Positions 17,657 to 27,413 of a stretch of 64,000 nucleotides of DNA are shown piece after piece (the stretch's first letter is position 1; each line of letters starts with the position of its first letter). This DNA comes from G963662655 sp963666875 (GTDB lineage Bacteria; Cloacimonadota; Cloacimonadia; Cloacimonadales; JAIOQZ01): contig CAXXPU010000017.1 of assembly GCA_963666875.2 (NCBI GenBank), positions 319,713-383,712 on the forward strand. Direction: 5' to 3'. The position numbers were made by a program, and so were the translations under genes. The notes beneath the pieces are model-generated. The model had not been told where the DNA came from. It saw nothing but the letters and a program-made list of their open reading frames with translations, and made no database searches.

Positions 17657-20094
17657 CACCGGATCAGGGAAATGGTTCCCTTATCGACTTGCCCGTCGCC
17701 GTTATAAACAACGTAATAGTAGATGCCGGAGCTGCATTTTTTGCCGGCTTCATTGTTGCCGTTCCATTCGAAGAAACCAAAGTAATTCTGACGAATGGTG
17801 AGGATGTGCCGTCCGGAGAGGTCGTATATATTGCACTTCGTATTGGCCGGGAACGCGTAGCTGGAGCCAGGTATCGTGCCGATGGCCGGTTTGCCGTTGA
17901 CGATCATCATGTAGTCGGCAGTGGAAGTCTCCGGATAATATGGATTTGGGAATGCGGTAACGACATTGTCATGAATGGTCTTGACCGGGTTATGGGTCAA
18001 TCCGATTTCCACCGAATTCAAGCCCTCCGGTGTTCCGATGAACATCCGACCGGAGATCGGTTCGTATGCGAACGCGGTGATGTAGTTCGACAAGAGTGGC
18101 GCGTTATCGGTATTGTAGGTCGTGTAGGTGTCCGTATCACCATCATATATGGTGATACCGTTCGATTCGGTGCCGATCCACACGCGATCGAAGGGATCGG
18201 TCAGCAGTGCGGTCGGTATCGTGGTGATGGAGCCGTAAAGTCGCTGCTCGTTCTCGAAATATCGCTGATAAACTTCCCAGCTGTTGCCGTCCCATTTTTC
18301 GCGTTTGATGCTGATCCCGAGCGAGTACCAGTTGTCGAATTCGTCCAGCACGAAAAGCCCGTTGGAGGATGCGACCCAGTATTCGCTTTCCCAGTCGTTT
18401 TCACGGTAGGTAATCGCGTAGATACGTCCGCTGTTCTCGAGTTCCGAAAAATCGGGTGCGCTCCATCCTTCAATGCTGTCGTCTATGGGAATGCCGTTGC
18501 CTTCATAGATTCGCAAGCCGTTATGATAGCTTCCGAACATGAGCTTGTCCTTACCGATGTATGCTGTAATTGGATCGGCGAGACTCATATCCGGGATCGC
18601 GAATGTGCTTATTACCGAGCCGTTATTCAAGACGCTTACGCCTCCGGAGTTCCCGTATGAACAAGCCCAGAGGTCTGCATTGTAGCCGCTTCTATTGCCA
18701 GGATCTGAGGTGATGAAGCTAATCGTCGTGTTCATCAGTCCGCTGGTGATCGTTGACCACGTCGGTTCATTCATGGAATCGTCATAGACCGAGATGCCCT
18801 CGTCCCAACCGGCGACGGCACTGGACCATGTTCCGAAGCATTTGCGGTTATGGCTGTCAACGCCGACGCTGAACATGTTATTGCTCAGGAGTGGGCTGTT
18901 TTCGACGTCGAAGTTCTCCCAGGAATCGTTATTGACGTCGTAACCGGAGACGCCGCGTGTACCGCGACTGGTTGTGCCGCTGCCGCGGTAGCCGTTTACG
19001 ATCCAGACTTTGCCTTTTTGATCAACAGCCATAGCCGTAACGGTGTTGGCGATGATCGACTGCGGTTTGAAGTTGATCCAGCCTTCATCGCCCATGAGGT
19101 AGAATCCATCACCCCAGGTCCACGTCGCGATACGACCGTCGATCTTCGTGAAGCCCATGATCTTGGTCGAGATCTGCGTGTTGTCCCAGGTGGTCATTTC
19201 GCCATCGGGAGACATCTTCACGACCGCGGTGGAGAGCGTATCCACCAGCAGCAGACTGGTATTGTCCCAAGTTCCGTAACTGAACCATACATTCAGTTCG
19301 TCATCGATATAGACCGGGTAGGTCTCGTTGCTGAGCAGGACATTGTCATCACTGTACCGGACGAAATCCAGGGAATGCGGGAAATTATCGAAGCAGAACA
19401 GTCCTTTATCGGACGTGATGGCGAGCTTGTTACCTTTGACAGATAAATCAGACGGGGATATGGTGCTGTTCGTTACGAACATGTTGTACGAAATATGGTT
19501 CCAGTAGGATACCTGCAAGAGCGAATCGACATGACAATAGTCGATCCCTTCTACGCTGGCGCATACGAGGTAGCCGTCCTGCGTCAGCTCGATCTCCTGG
19601 ATATCCGACGAAGAGAGTCCGTTCAGGCTGGTGAAGTCGTTGGTCTTCAGCGGCATGGGGAAGTCGGCGTCGTTGGTGAAGACGCTGAGCCCTTCATTGG
19701 TCGCAACAAAAAGCTGGTTTCCGTATGTTTCCACATCCTGCACCTTCTCGGAAATCAAGCCGGTCGTGCTGGTAAGCGGGATATCGAAATCACCGTCGCA
19801 ATATCGCTCCAATCCGCCCGAGTTGGTTCCGACGAGGATTTCTCCGGCATCGTCGAATCCGGCCAACGCGCGAATGTCCTGACTCGCCAGTCCATCGACG
19901 TTGGTGAAAGTCTGTACGAATTCGCCGCTCGCGATGTCGAAGATCACGAAACCACCCCAGGTGGCCATATAGATCGTCCCATCCTGTTCGTACAAATCGA
20001 ACAGGTGCGTTGTGTTGGTGTGGGTTTTCCAGTTTCGGATTCCGTGCAGCATCACTGCGGACAGGATCAGGGACAGGATGACCAGCTTCTTCAT
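17656..20094 (-). CDS. Secreted beta-propeller protein with C-terminal FlgD/T9SS-like sorting domain
   Basis: 812 residues. A signal peptide (M-K-K-L-V-I-L-S-L-I-L-S-A-V) is followed by repeated two-component-regulator-propeller blades, recognisable by recurring V-x-T-N-x-G-L / G-L-F-V-L-D-x-type segments with D-R-V-W-I-G-T-E-S-N-G near residue 620. The last 100 residues hold F-P-N-P-Y-Y-P-E, I-Y-D-L-S-G-R-H and S-S-G-I-Y-Y-Y-V-V-Y, typical of FlgD-Ig / type IX secretion C-terminal regions in FCB bacteria. In hybrid sensors such propellers bind extracellular glycans; here it is a free exported protein, so a glycan-binding surface role is inference. It overlaps the WecA-type gene and aroB. Confidence 0.88.
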   Translation of the reverse strand: MKKLVILSLILSAVMLHGIRNWKTHTNTTHLFDLYEQDGTIYMATWGGFVIFDIASGEFVQTFTNVDGLASQDIRALAGFDDAGEILVGTNSGGLERYCDGDFDIPLTSTTGLISEKVQDVETYGNQLFVATNEGLSVFTNDADFPMPLKTNDFTSLNGLSSSDIQEIELTQDGYLVCASVEGIDYCHVDSLLQVSYWNHISYNMFVTNSTISPSDLSVKGNKLAITSDKGLFCFDNFPHSLDFVRYSDDNVLLSNETYPVYIDDELNVWFSYGTWDNTSLLLVDTLSTAVVKMSPDGEMTTWDNTQISTKIMGFTKIDGRIATWTWGDGFYLMGDEGWINFKPQSIIANTVTAMAVDQKGKVWIVNGYRGSGTTSRGTRGVSGYDVNNDSWENFDVENSPLLSNNMFSVGVDSHNRKCFGTWSSAVAGWDEGISVYDDSMNEPTWSTITSGLMNTTISFITSDPGNRSGYNADLWACSYGNSGGVSVLNNGSVISTFAIPDMSLADPITAYIGKDKLMFGSYHNGLRIYEGNGIPIDDSIEGWSAPDFSELENSGRIYAITYRENDWESEYWVASSNGLFVLDEFDNWYSLGISIKREKWDGNSWEVYQRYFENEQRLYGSITTIPTALLTDPFDRVWIGTESNGITIYDGDTDTYTTYNTDNAPLLSNYITAFAYEPISGRMFIGTPEGLNSVEIGLTHNPVKTIHDNVVTAFPNPYYPETSTADYMMIVNGKPAIGTIPGSSYAFPANTKCNIYDLSGRHILTIRQNYFGFFEWNGNNEAGKKCSSGIYYYVVYNGDGQVDKGTISLIR

Positions 20095-21236
20095 TCTCTC
20101 TCCATATCATGCTTTTTATTCAATAACGTAGAATCGTTCAATATAGTTCCAGTTTTTTCGTCATTTTTCCCGGGATTTTGTCGATCCCGGAATTTGATCG
20201 TCACTTTTTTCACCGTGCGAATCAGGTAGTAGAAGATGAACATGAGAAATAGACTGAGGATCAACAGCAGCAGATTCATGACCCGGTCGGTGGCGAGCGA
20301 GAAACCGATTGCGATAAGTCCGAACAGGATGGTGATGAAGTAGATAATCGCGGCTACGGTTCTTTGCGAAAATCCGAATTCGAGCAGCTTGTGATGAAGG
20401 TGATCACGATCGCCTGTAAAGATATTCGTGGTCCTGCGGAGCCTGCGTGCTATTGCCAGTAGTGTATCGAATAGTGGGATGAACAGCACCACGATCGGGA
20501 TCATCATGGTCATCGCGGTGACGCCTTTCGCAGGGCCGACGCCCATCATGGATATCGCCGCCAGATTAAAGCCCAGGAAGAGGCTTCCCGTATCGCCCAT
20601 GAAAAGTCGCGCGGGGTGGAAATTGTAGCGGAGAAACGCGAGACAGGTTCCGATGATGATCAGAAGGAGATAGACGACCATGAGGTTGCGATAGTGCAAG
20701 CCGACGGCGAAGAGGGTGATCGACACGATGGTCGCGATGCCTGCCGCCGCGCCGTCGATGCCGTCGATGAGGTTGATCGCGTTCATCACCAGCAGAAACC
20801 AGAAAAGGGTCAATGGATAGGCGAAGATACCGAGCGACATCGGCGGACCAAACGGTGTGGTGAGGCTTTCCGTGCGGAATCCCATCGAGTACGCCGCGGT
20901 GATGATTGCGACTTGCAGGATCAGTTTGTGCCAGGGACGCAGCTTCCAGCGGTCGTCGATGTAGCCGATAAGCAGAATGCCGAGGCTGCAAGCGATAAGG
21001 GTCAGAATCTCGGGATTTACGGTAAAGTGGAACACGAGATATTGCAGCAGAACGGCGGGAATCCCGAAGGCGAGTCCGCCGCCAGTGGGCGTACCCTTCA
21101 CGTGGACGCTTCCTTCGCGCGGTTGATCGATCAGGCGCAGTTTCCCAGCGACTCTGATCAACAGCGGCGTGAAGACCAGCGTCATCAGAAATCCGCTCAG
21201 CAGCAGAAACGATCCCAGCAGAACCTTATGCATCAT
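20091..21236 (-). CDS. WecA/TagO-type undecaprenyl-phosphate sugar-1-phosphate transferase
   Basis: 381-residue polytopic membrane protein of the MraY/WecA family that starts lipid-linked glycan synthesis on undecaprenyl phosphate. Visible motifs are P-T-G-G-G-L-A near residue 50, G-Y-I-D-D-R near 91, N-A-I-N-L-I-D-G-I-D-G near 150, F-M-G-D-T-G-S near 210 and the HIH-like D-H-L-H-H near 276. This distinguishes it from the dcw MraY at 4591. The sugar (GlcNAc or another) cannot be read from sequence. ATG 21236 and 21233 are both possible. It overlaps the GT4 gene by 11 bases and the propeller gene by 4, so it belongs to the glycan operon. Confidence 0.92.
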   Translation of the reverse strand: MMHKVLLGSFLLLSGFLMTLVFTPLLIRVAGKLRLIDQPREGSVHVKGTPTGGGLAFGIPAVLLQYLVFHFTVNPEILTLIACSLGILLIGYIDDRWKLRPWHKLILQVAIITAAYSMGFRTESLTTPFGPPMSLGIFAYPLTLFWFLLVMNAINLIDGIDGAAAGIATIVSITLFAVGLHYRNLMVVYLLLIIIGTCLAFLRYNFHPARLFMGDTGSLFLGFNLAAISMMGVGPAKGVTAMTMMIPIVVLFIPLFDTLLAIARRLRRTTNIFTGDRDHLHHKLLEFGFSQRTVAAIIYFITILFGLIAIGFSLATDRVMNLLLLILSLFLMFIFYYLIRTVKKVTIKFRDRQNPGKNDEKTGTILNDSTLLNKKHDMERE

Positions 21237-22335
21237 ACGCCTGTAGATATTCCTTCGTCATCCGGTCGAGAAGAAATCGATCATGAATCTTGCGGATGGA
21301 CGCCTCGCTCATGGCTTCGAGCACATCGCGTTTGTCCGTCAGCGTCATCAGCAGTTCGATCAGCTCTTCAGGTCGCTTGACATCGACCAGGTAACCGTTG
21401 CTTGCATCGACCAATTCGTTGTTGCCGTCGATATCGGAAGCGATCACCGGCAGTCCGGCGTTCATCGCCTCCAGAATCGCCACCGGCAAACCTTCCCAAA
21501 GCGAATAGAGCATGAAGACATCGAATCTGTCAAGCCATTCCAGAACGTTATCCTGCCAACCAGGGAGTTCTATGCGATCCTGTAATCCGTTATCGCGCAC
21601 CATGTTCAGGCATGTCTCATAGTGCTCGCCGTCGCCGAGGAATACGAAGCGGAGATGCGGATTCCTCTTGCAGGCTTCGATTGTCGCACTGATCGTCACA
21701 AGATAGTTTTTCTGATCCCAGAATCTGCCCACCGAGCCGATTACCAAATCCTCACCCGAATAATCCCGCTTCTTCCTTGGGATTTCCACGACCCCGTTGT
21801 ATATGGTAATCGCTTTTTCTCCAGCGATGATCTTGCTTGCTACAGCGTCCTTGCGTTGATTCTCACTGACGAAGACGACCTTGTCGCAGAATTTCCCGGC
21901 GAATCGCTCCGCCATGCGATAAAAGCATTGCACCGGCTTGGGCAGGACATTGTGATAGGGAACGCCGTGAACGGTATGAACGACGCATTTCACGCCGGCG
22001 AGTCTCGCTGCGATGCGTCCCAGAACACCGCTCTTGGAGCCGTGCGTGTGGACGATGTCGAATTTTTGTTTTCGCAGGAATCCGAATATCTCGAAGAACG
22101 CGAGGAAATCCCACGGACCGAGCTCCCTTCGAAAGTGCGGGATGATCCGCTTGTTCAGATTCAGGTTCTTCACTTCCTGCGCGAAGGCGTTGTTTTTGTC
22201 CTTTGAAGGGGCGCAGGCGATCCATATCTCGAACTCGTCGCGATTCAGATGATCGCATATATCCAGCGCGACACGCTGTGAACCGTACAGCAATTGAAGC
22301 TGCACGATGTGGATAATTTTCTTTTTCTCAGTCAA
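21226..22335 (-). CDS. GT4 family glycosyltransferase
   Basis: 369-residue GT-B enzyme. N-terminal acceptor domain with I-V-Q-L-Q-L-L-Y-G-S-Q-R and V-H-T-H-G-S-K-S-G near residue 95; C-terminal nucleotide-sugar domain with I-G-S-V-G-R-F near 200 and the E-x7-E region L-W-E-G-L-P-V-A-I-L-E-A-M-N-A-G near 280. It probably extends the lipid-linked glycan begun by the WecA-type enzyme encoded directly downstream. Donor and acceptor are unknown. One base separates it from the tandem glycosyltransferase gene. Confidence 0.9.
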   Translation of the reverse strand: MTEKKKIIHIVQLQLLYGSQRVALDICDHLNRDEFEIWIACAPSKDKNNAFAQEVKNLNLNKRIIPHFRRELGPWDFLAFFEIFGFLRKQKFDIVHTHGSKSGVLGRIAARLAGVKCVVHTVHGVPYHNVLPKPVQCFYRMAERFAGKFCDKVVFVSENQRKDAVASKIIAGEKAITIYNGVVEIPRKKRDYSGEDLVIGSVGRFWDQKNYLVTISATIEACKRNPHLRFVFLGDGEHYETCLNMVRDNGLQDRIELPGWQDNVLEWLDRFDVFMLYSLWEGLPVAILEAMNAGLPVIASDIDGNNELVDASNGYLVDVKRPEELIELLMTLTDKRDVLEAMSEASIRKIHDRFLLDRMTKEYLQAYDA

Positions 22336-22336
22336 A

Positions 22337-24715
22337 TCAAACCCGCTTTCTCAACATATCTATCCAGTGCCGTAACTGACTTTCGCGCGAATATTTGTCA
22401 ATGTTGTTGTGTGCGGTCGATGCACCCGCCTTCACACGTTCGTAAATCCTCAGGAAATTCTCCTTGATCGAGGCGATATCCTCCATCGCGCAGATATCGT
22501 GATAACCGCAATCTCTCAGGATTCCGGCAACCTCTCCATCCGTCGGAACCATCGCCAGGATTTCCCTGCCGGTCCGAAGATATTCAAAGACCTTCCCGGT
22601 GAGGACGCCCTTTCCGCCCGGCGTGGCGACGAAGAGCAGCAATGCATCGGACTGTATCATGCGCTCGATCGCCTCGTGGTGCTCGACCTGCGATTCGACC
22701 TGGATGATCGACGCGAGATCCGGCGATTGCAACGCCTGCATGGTCTCCGCGAAATAATTACCGGTGAAGGTGAATCGGACATCGTTGGGGAGTCGCTTTT
22801 CGCGCTTCAGCTCGACCAGTGCCCGGATGAAATACTCGACCCGCTGCAAGCCGTAGAAATTGCCCAGGTAGTGGAAACGCACGATGCCGTCATTCGGATT
22901 TTCAGGAAGATTTTCGGCGAAATCACGCGGATCCCAGCCGTTGTACATGTTGAGCGTTTTATTCCGCAGCCACTCGCCGTACCGGGATATCAGCTTCTCT
23001 TTCATGTCTTCCGCGGCAGTCGATACAAGAAAGGCACGTCTCAGCGCCGCGCGTTCGACGATGATCGCCAGCGCTCTGTGTAGCGGCGTCAGGAAGCCTA
23101 TGTAAGGGTGATCGGTGTAGGAATCGCGGTAATCAAGCGCCAGCGGAACGCCGGTCAGATAGCTGTAGAGCAGCGCGGCGAGTCCGCCGGTGTAAGGTCC
23201 GGTCGTCGCCGCCACAACGGAAGGACGTGGTTTAATCCTCAACACCGCGGCCAGCGCGAAGGGTAGCCAGCCGATCTTGTCGTCAATGGGCTGGATTCCG
23301 CGTACAAGGCGTTTTTTCCACTCGGCGGTGTTGAAATAGACATCCTGGCTCTTGCGCGAGGGAACGAGCCGCTTGAGGATCGACATCGGATCCAGCGATC
23401 TGGTGCGGATCAACCGCCGATGACCGCATTCTCCGAGCATCTTGTGGTCGTGGGAATGAAAAACGATGTCCTTCACCGAAATCACGTCGGTCGTGATACC
23501 GGCTTGTTTCAGATAATGTACCATTTTGCAGGGGCGTTGCACACCGGAAGCCCCCAGTGGCGGATAGAAGTAGGCGAACAGAAGCATTCGACGCTCGAGA
23601 ACCATCTCCGTCAACGACAGCAGGCGCGGCTCGATACGGCTCCAGATAAATTCGTCCTGTGCGATTACCGTTGCGCGTCGTCCCATCTCGATTCGTTCCG
23701 CTTCGCTCAGCGAAAGTAGCCTCGTCATCGCTTCTGCAACCGATTCGGCATCGAAATCAACGCACGCACCGACAGCATGTTCGTCCACGACGCTGCGCAT
23801 GATGGGCATGTTCTGTGCCACGACCGGAAGCCCTGCATAGAGGAATTCCATGAACTTCAGCGGTAGGGAATTCCAGTAACGACTCATGCGCGGATCCATC
23901 ATCACGACGCCGAAGCGAGCCGATTCGATTGCCTTCATGGCTTCGGTGTGCGATACCTGACCGCCGAAATGTATGTGTCTCGCAATTCCAAGTCGTTCGA
24001 TCGTGCCGAAGAACGCTTGTTTCGTCTCGTCGGTATAGAATTTCCCGAGGAAAAGCGCCCGGATATCCGGAAATCGGTCTTTCAGCAGGGCGATCGCGTT
24101 CAGAATGACCAGGATACCCTTCTCGATCAGCATCCCGCCGGCATAGACCAGGTCGAATTTCTTTTCGTCAACGGATTCGACGCTGTCTTGCGGAATCATA
24201 TAGTTCGGGCATGTTGCCAGGTTCTTTGTGCATTTCCGAAAGCGGTTCGCGATCACGTCGTTGACCGCGATGATGCCGTCCATCTGCCTTGCCAGCAGAT
24301 TCTCCATGACCTCGTAGAACCGTTTCGCCGGTCTCTGGAATTGCTTCGGGAAGCGTTCGCCAAAGCTGTCGCCGTAAAATTCGTGGCAGTCGTAAATCAG
24401 CGCGGATTGCCTGTATCGACGCACGAGCAGCGCGGGAATCATGGTCTGCGGTTCGATGCAGATCACGATGTCCGGATTGAGCATGCAGGCACTGCGAAAA
24501 AGCTTGTAGAGGAGATCGACGCGGTTGTTACCCTCGATGTGAATTGTCCGGTAGTTGGGTTCGTTTACAAGTCCGGCTTGCACGGGCGTGAGGATGATCA
24601 CCTCGAACTGCTTTGCAAGAGACAGACCGAGTTTATGATACAACCTCACATCGTCACCGCGATGGGCGATGGTCAGTATCACGACGCGCTTATGATCACT
24701 CCTGGTCGGTATCAT
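22337..24715 (-). CDS. Tandem glycosyltransferase (two GT4-like modules in one chain)
   Basis: A protein of nearly 800 residues made of two GT-B glycosyltransferases. Module 1 (about 1-380) starts R-V-V-I-L-T-I-A-H-R-G-D-D and has P-L-K-F-M-E-F-L-Y-A-G-L-P-V near 290. Module 2 (about 380 to the end) restarts with L-L-F-A-Y-F-Y-P-P-L-G-A-S-G-V-Q-R and has G-K-V-F-E-Y-L-R-T-G-R near 715. Two successive sugar additions by one chain are likely. The start is uncertain: ATG 24742, ATG 24715 or a GTG near 24682. AGGAG at 24700-24704 favours none cleanly; 24715 is used. It overlaps the end of the deacetylase-like gene. Confidence 0.85.
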   Translation of the reverse strand: MIPTRSDHKRVVILTIAHRGDDVRLYHKLGLSLAKQFEVIILTPVQAGLVNEPNYRTIHIEGNNRVDLLYKLFRSACMLNPDIVICIEPQTMIPALLVRRYRQSALIYDCHEFYGDSFGERFPKQFQRPAKRFYEVMENLLARQMDGIIAVNDVIANRFRKCTKNLATCPNYMIPQDSVESVDEKKFDLVYAGGMLIEKGILVILNAIALLKDRFPDIRALFLGKFYTDETKQAFFGTIERLGIARHIHFGGQVSHTEAMKAIESARFGVVMMDPRMSRYWNSLPLKFMEFLYAGLPVVAQNMPIMRSVVDEHAVGACVDFDAESVAEAMTRLLSLSEAERIEMGRRATVIAQDEFIWSRIEPRLLSLTEMVLERRMLLFAYFYPPLGASGVQRPCKMVHYLKQAGITTDVISVKDIVFHSHDHKMLGECGHRRLIRTRSLDPMSILKRLVPSRKSQDVYFNTAEWKKRLVRGIQPIDDKIGWLPFALAAVLRIKPRPSVVAATTGPYTGGLAALLYSYLTGVPLALDYRDSYTDHPYIGFLTPLHRALAIIVERAALRRAFLVSTAAEDMKEKLISRYGEWLRNKTLNMYNGWDPRDFAENLPENPNDGIVRFHYLGNFYGLQRVEYFIRALVELKREKRLPNDVRFTFTGNYFAETMQALQSPDLASIIQVESQVEHHEAIERMIQSDALLLFVATPGGKGVLTGKVFEYLRTGREILAMVPTDGEVAGILRDCGYHDICAMEDIASIKENFLRIYERVKAGASTAHNNIDKYSRESQLRHWIDMLRKRV

Positions 24716-26450
24716 CGGTCGGTTCCGCGGCTTCCTGATCATCGGCGAATCTTCTGCCTGTCAAGACGGGATCCAGACGGATCGTGACAGTGGTTCCGGG
24801 CTTGATATCCCTGAACAGGATGTGTCTGCCTTTGTGCTGGTATTCAGCGCCGTCGATGGTGAGGATCTTCATCTTGCCCAGCAGCTCCACAGTGAAGCCG
24901 GTGATCTTGTCCTGCACGTAGATCATGATCTCGTTGGGGTTCTCGTATATCTGGATTCGCTCGCGCCGGTTCCACCACTTGGCGATATCGTGCAGGGTGG
25001 CGATGTGGATGTTGCCTTGCGTCAAGAGATCGATGGTGTAGTCGAGCAGCTTGTCGTTGTGCGGGATATCGCTGAAATTCGAGGTGTTGAAGTCGAAGAC
25101 GATGTGTCCGTTCACGTCGGTTACGGACTGGATCAGCTTTCGCACGACCATCTGCGATCTGTCGAGTGAAAGCGAACGATGGCGGGACAGCCGTGTATGT
25201 TCGTCGCAGAACGCCGGCTGCATTTCCACGAATTGGTAGTGGCGTTTGGCTGCGAGTTTCTTCGTATAGGGATAATAGGGGTATGCGATGCCGTTCTTGA
25301 AGCCGTTGCGCTCGTTGAAGGCTACTGTCGAGTCGTAGAGCATGTTCATCTTGTTGTGCAACTCGGGCGTCGTTTGCGCGTCCCAGCGGTATCGATCCTG
25401 CCTGATGCCGAGATCGCGGATATCGAAGGTGTGGCGCAGCGCGTCCTTGTGGTCTTTCATGCTCTCGCTCTTGTAGCGCTCGAAAGAACCGAGCAGGCCG
25501 ATGTCATGACCATTCTCGAGCAGCGATTTGATCACCTCTTGAAGGTCGTCGTCGTCGATAGTGTAATCTGCACCGATTTTGCCCGTCTTTTCCACCGCGA
25601 AGAAGAAGGTCGATTTCAGCTTGTGTGCCCTCAGGATATCCGCGATGGCTTCGAAATTCCAGTACTGCTCGATATTGGTGAAGAGGTACTTGAACTTACT
25701 GCTGAAACTGCGCAGCCAGATCTTCCACTTGAGTGTCATGAATAGCAGGAAGTCCTCGAAGAACGATGCGATGAACCGCGAGAACGTCCATTTCTGCAAG
25801 CGATTCACGGTGAACGAAAGCGATGCCGCGGCATCCTCCCCTTTCGGCCAGATGGACTTGCGCAGTACGTATCCCGGCTGACGCTCCATCGCATGATGGA
25901 TGGTGCTGTCGATCAGCCACAGGAACATGTTGATGTAGGGAAAGCTGGAGTACGAGGTGAAGGGATAGGCATCATCGCGCACACGTCCGAAGGTGTCCTT
26001 GCGGGAGGTTTCCATTGCGCCGGAATGGGAGAGGTTGAAATAGATATTGCCGATCAGGTCGAACTGAAAGCGTCCGATGAAGTGCATCTCGCTGACGTTG
26101 AACGAGATAGGACTTGAGAGGTTGCCCGTCGCCAGCACCGGCACCGGTTTCTTCTCGAACGAGATCTCACGGAGCATGCCTGAGATCGACTCGCGGTCGA
26201 GTTTTGCAGGATCGTAGAGATCGACTTCCACCGGAGAGTAGAAGATCACGCGATCATCGCCCAGCATGAGCAGTTCTTCGTCGGTCGGCTGCGTGAGGCT
26301 GTAGGCGAAGATGATGTCCTGTTCACCCGCCTCGCTGCTCTTACGGATGTATTTGTAGTTGTAGCCCAGCGTCTTGAATATGAAATCGAAGGTGAAGCGT
26401 ATTTCGCGTTGAAATGCGTCCAGTTTGTTGTCGATAAATACGGATATCAT
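24696..26450 (-). CDS. Polysaccharide-deacetylase-like protein with lost metal site
   Basis: 584 residues resembling the DUF7033 plus NodB-like polysaccharide deacetylase proteins found in surface-glycan clusters. The fold landmarks are present but the catalytic residues are not. The usual Asp-rich opening is S-L-S-F-T-V-N-R-L at 210-218. The usual G-L-H-G metal histidine is Leu in D-I-G-L-L-G-S-F at 316-323. The usual R-Q-H-Y region is G-I-R-Q-D-R-Y-R-W-D at 348-357. A beta-rich C-terminus of about 90 residues ends in an acidic tail. It may bind glycan rather than deacetylate it. It lies 21 bases after the FemAB-like gene. Confidence 0.75.
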   Translation of the reverse strand: MISVFIDNKLDAFQREIRFTFDFIFKTLGYNYKYIRKSSEAGEQDIIFAYSLTQPTDEELLMLGDDRVIFYSPVEVDLYDPAKLDRESISGMLREISFEKKPVPVLATGNLSSPISFNVSEMHFIGRFQFDLIGNIYFNLSHSGAMETSRKDTFGRVRDDAYPFTSYSSFPYINMFLWLIDSTIHHAMERQPGYVLRKSIWPKGEDAAASLSFTVNRLQKWTFSRFIASFFEDFLLFMTLKWKIWLRSFSSKFKYLFTNIEQYWNFEAIADILRAHKLKSTFFFAVEKTGKIGADYTIDDDDLQEVIKSLLENGHDIGLLGSFERYKSESMKDHKDALRHTFDIRDLGIRQDRYRWDAQTTPELHNKMNMLYDSTVAFNERNGFKNGIAYPYYPYTKKLAAKRHYQFVEMQPAFCDEHTRLSRHRSLSLDRSQMVVRKLIQSVTDVNGHIVFDFNTSNFSDIPHNDKLLDYTIDLLTQGNIHIATLHDIAKWWNRRERIQIYENPNEIMIYVQDKITGFTVELLGKMKILTIDGAEYQHKGRHILFRDIKPGTTVTIRLDPVLTGRRFADDQEAAEPTDDTDQE

Positions 26451-26471
26451 GGTGCTTCATCTCTCATTACT

Positions 26472-27401
26472 TCAGTTTCGCTTCACGATGTTCAAGGTCG
26501 ATTCGAGCAGGGGAGACGCGGTCCAGCGGAGCTGGTACCACACGGTCAGCGATCCGCCGAAACCGCTCTTGTAACGAGCGATCTCCGGGACATTCGCGCC
26601 GCAGAAATCGAGTGATTCGTGCGTTTCGCGATATCGCCGGATCAGATAATCGTTGAACCAGGTCGTCATGCCGCTTTTCAGATATTCCCTCCCCGTAAAG
26701 CCCTGCCAGGTAAAGACTTCTCGGTCTCCCTCGAGGACAAGCTGTGTTGAAATGTCCTCCCGGTCGATCCGAAGGACATATTGCTTCAGGCAGCCTGTTT
26801 CCGCAAGGTTTTTCAGCAGTTCCAGATGGATAACGTCGGAATAGGGGAATCGCTTCGTCTGAAGCCGGTAGGTTTCGTCCTTCAATCGCAGAAACAGCTC
26901 GAAATCGAATTCCTCGCGAACCTCGGGGTTCAAGACCTGCGCCTTCTTGATGTCGCGATATTTCAGTCGTTGATACTTGATATCTTCTTTCAGCGGAAGC
27001 CGATATGTGTATCGAGGCGTCGCCGCGATGCCACTCCACTGGAAGCCTCGCACGTCGGTGACATGCGTCGGCAGGTTGATCAGCAGCCGCTTACCGTGTG
27101 CTTTCATGATGTTGGAGAAGCCCTGATAAACTTCCTGTTCGTGCAGTGATCCGATCGCGCGATCTCTGTAGAAAATCACCGGGATGTAGGGTAGAAGTTG
27201 CGGATGGACGATCATTGGGATGCCGGCTTTCTTCCTGATGAATACGGGCATCCAGGCTTCTTGGTGGTCATCCTCTTCGGCTGCGATATAGTACAGTTTC
27301 GAAGCACTCACCTTCGCGAAGGCGCGAAGAAGAGATGGATTGGAAAAAGGATCTCCACCGGGTGTAATGTGGTTTTCGGACGAAACGAGCGCGAAATTCA
27401 T
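26472..27401 (-). CDS. FemAB/GNAT-like acyltransferase
   Basis: 309 residues with the pattern of the GNAT-fold FemAB-related proteins of polysaccharide clusters. An N-terminal subdomain contains N-P-S-L-L-R-A-F, a central K-Y-R-D-I-K-K-A basic helix follows (near 145), then L-K-D-E-T-Y-R-L-Q and a C-terminal Y-L-I-R-R-Y-R-E ... L-D-F-C-G-A-N stretch near 260. Such enzymes add aminoacyl or acyl groups to sugars or peptidoglycan peptides. The substrate is unknown. It begins 12 bases after the sigma-54 activator, linking the regulatory and glycan halves of the operon. Confidence 0.72.
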   Translation of the reverse strand: MNFALVSSENHITPGGDPFSNPSLLRAFAKVSASKLYYIAAEEDDHQEAWMPVFIRKKAGIPMIVHPQLLPYIPVIFYRDRAIGSLHEQEVYQGFSNIMKAHGKRLLINLPTHVTDVRGFQWSGIAATPRYTYRLPLKEDIKYQRLKYRDIKKAQVLNPEVREEFDFELFLRLKDETYRLQTKRFPYSDVIHLELLKNLAETGCLKQYVLRIDREDISTQLVLEGDREVFTWQGFTGREYLKSGMTTWFNDYLIRRYRETHESLDFCGANVPEIARYKSGFGGSLTVWYQLRWTASPLLESTLNIVKRN

Positions 27402-27413
27402 CGTCGTCGGCGC

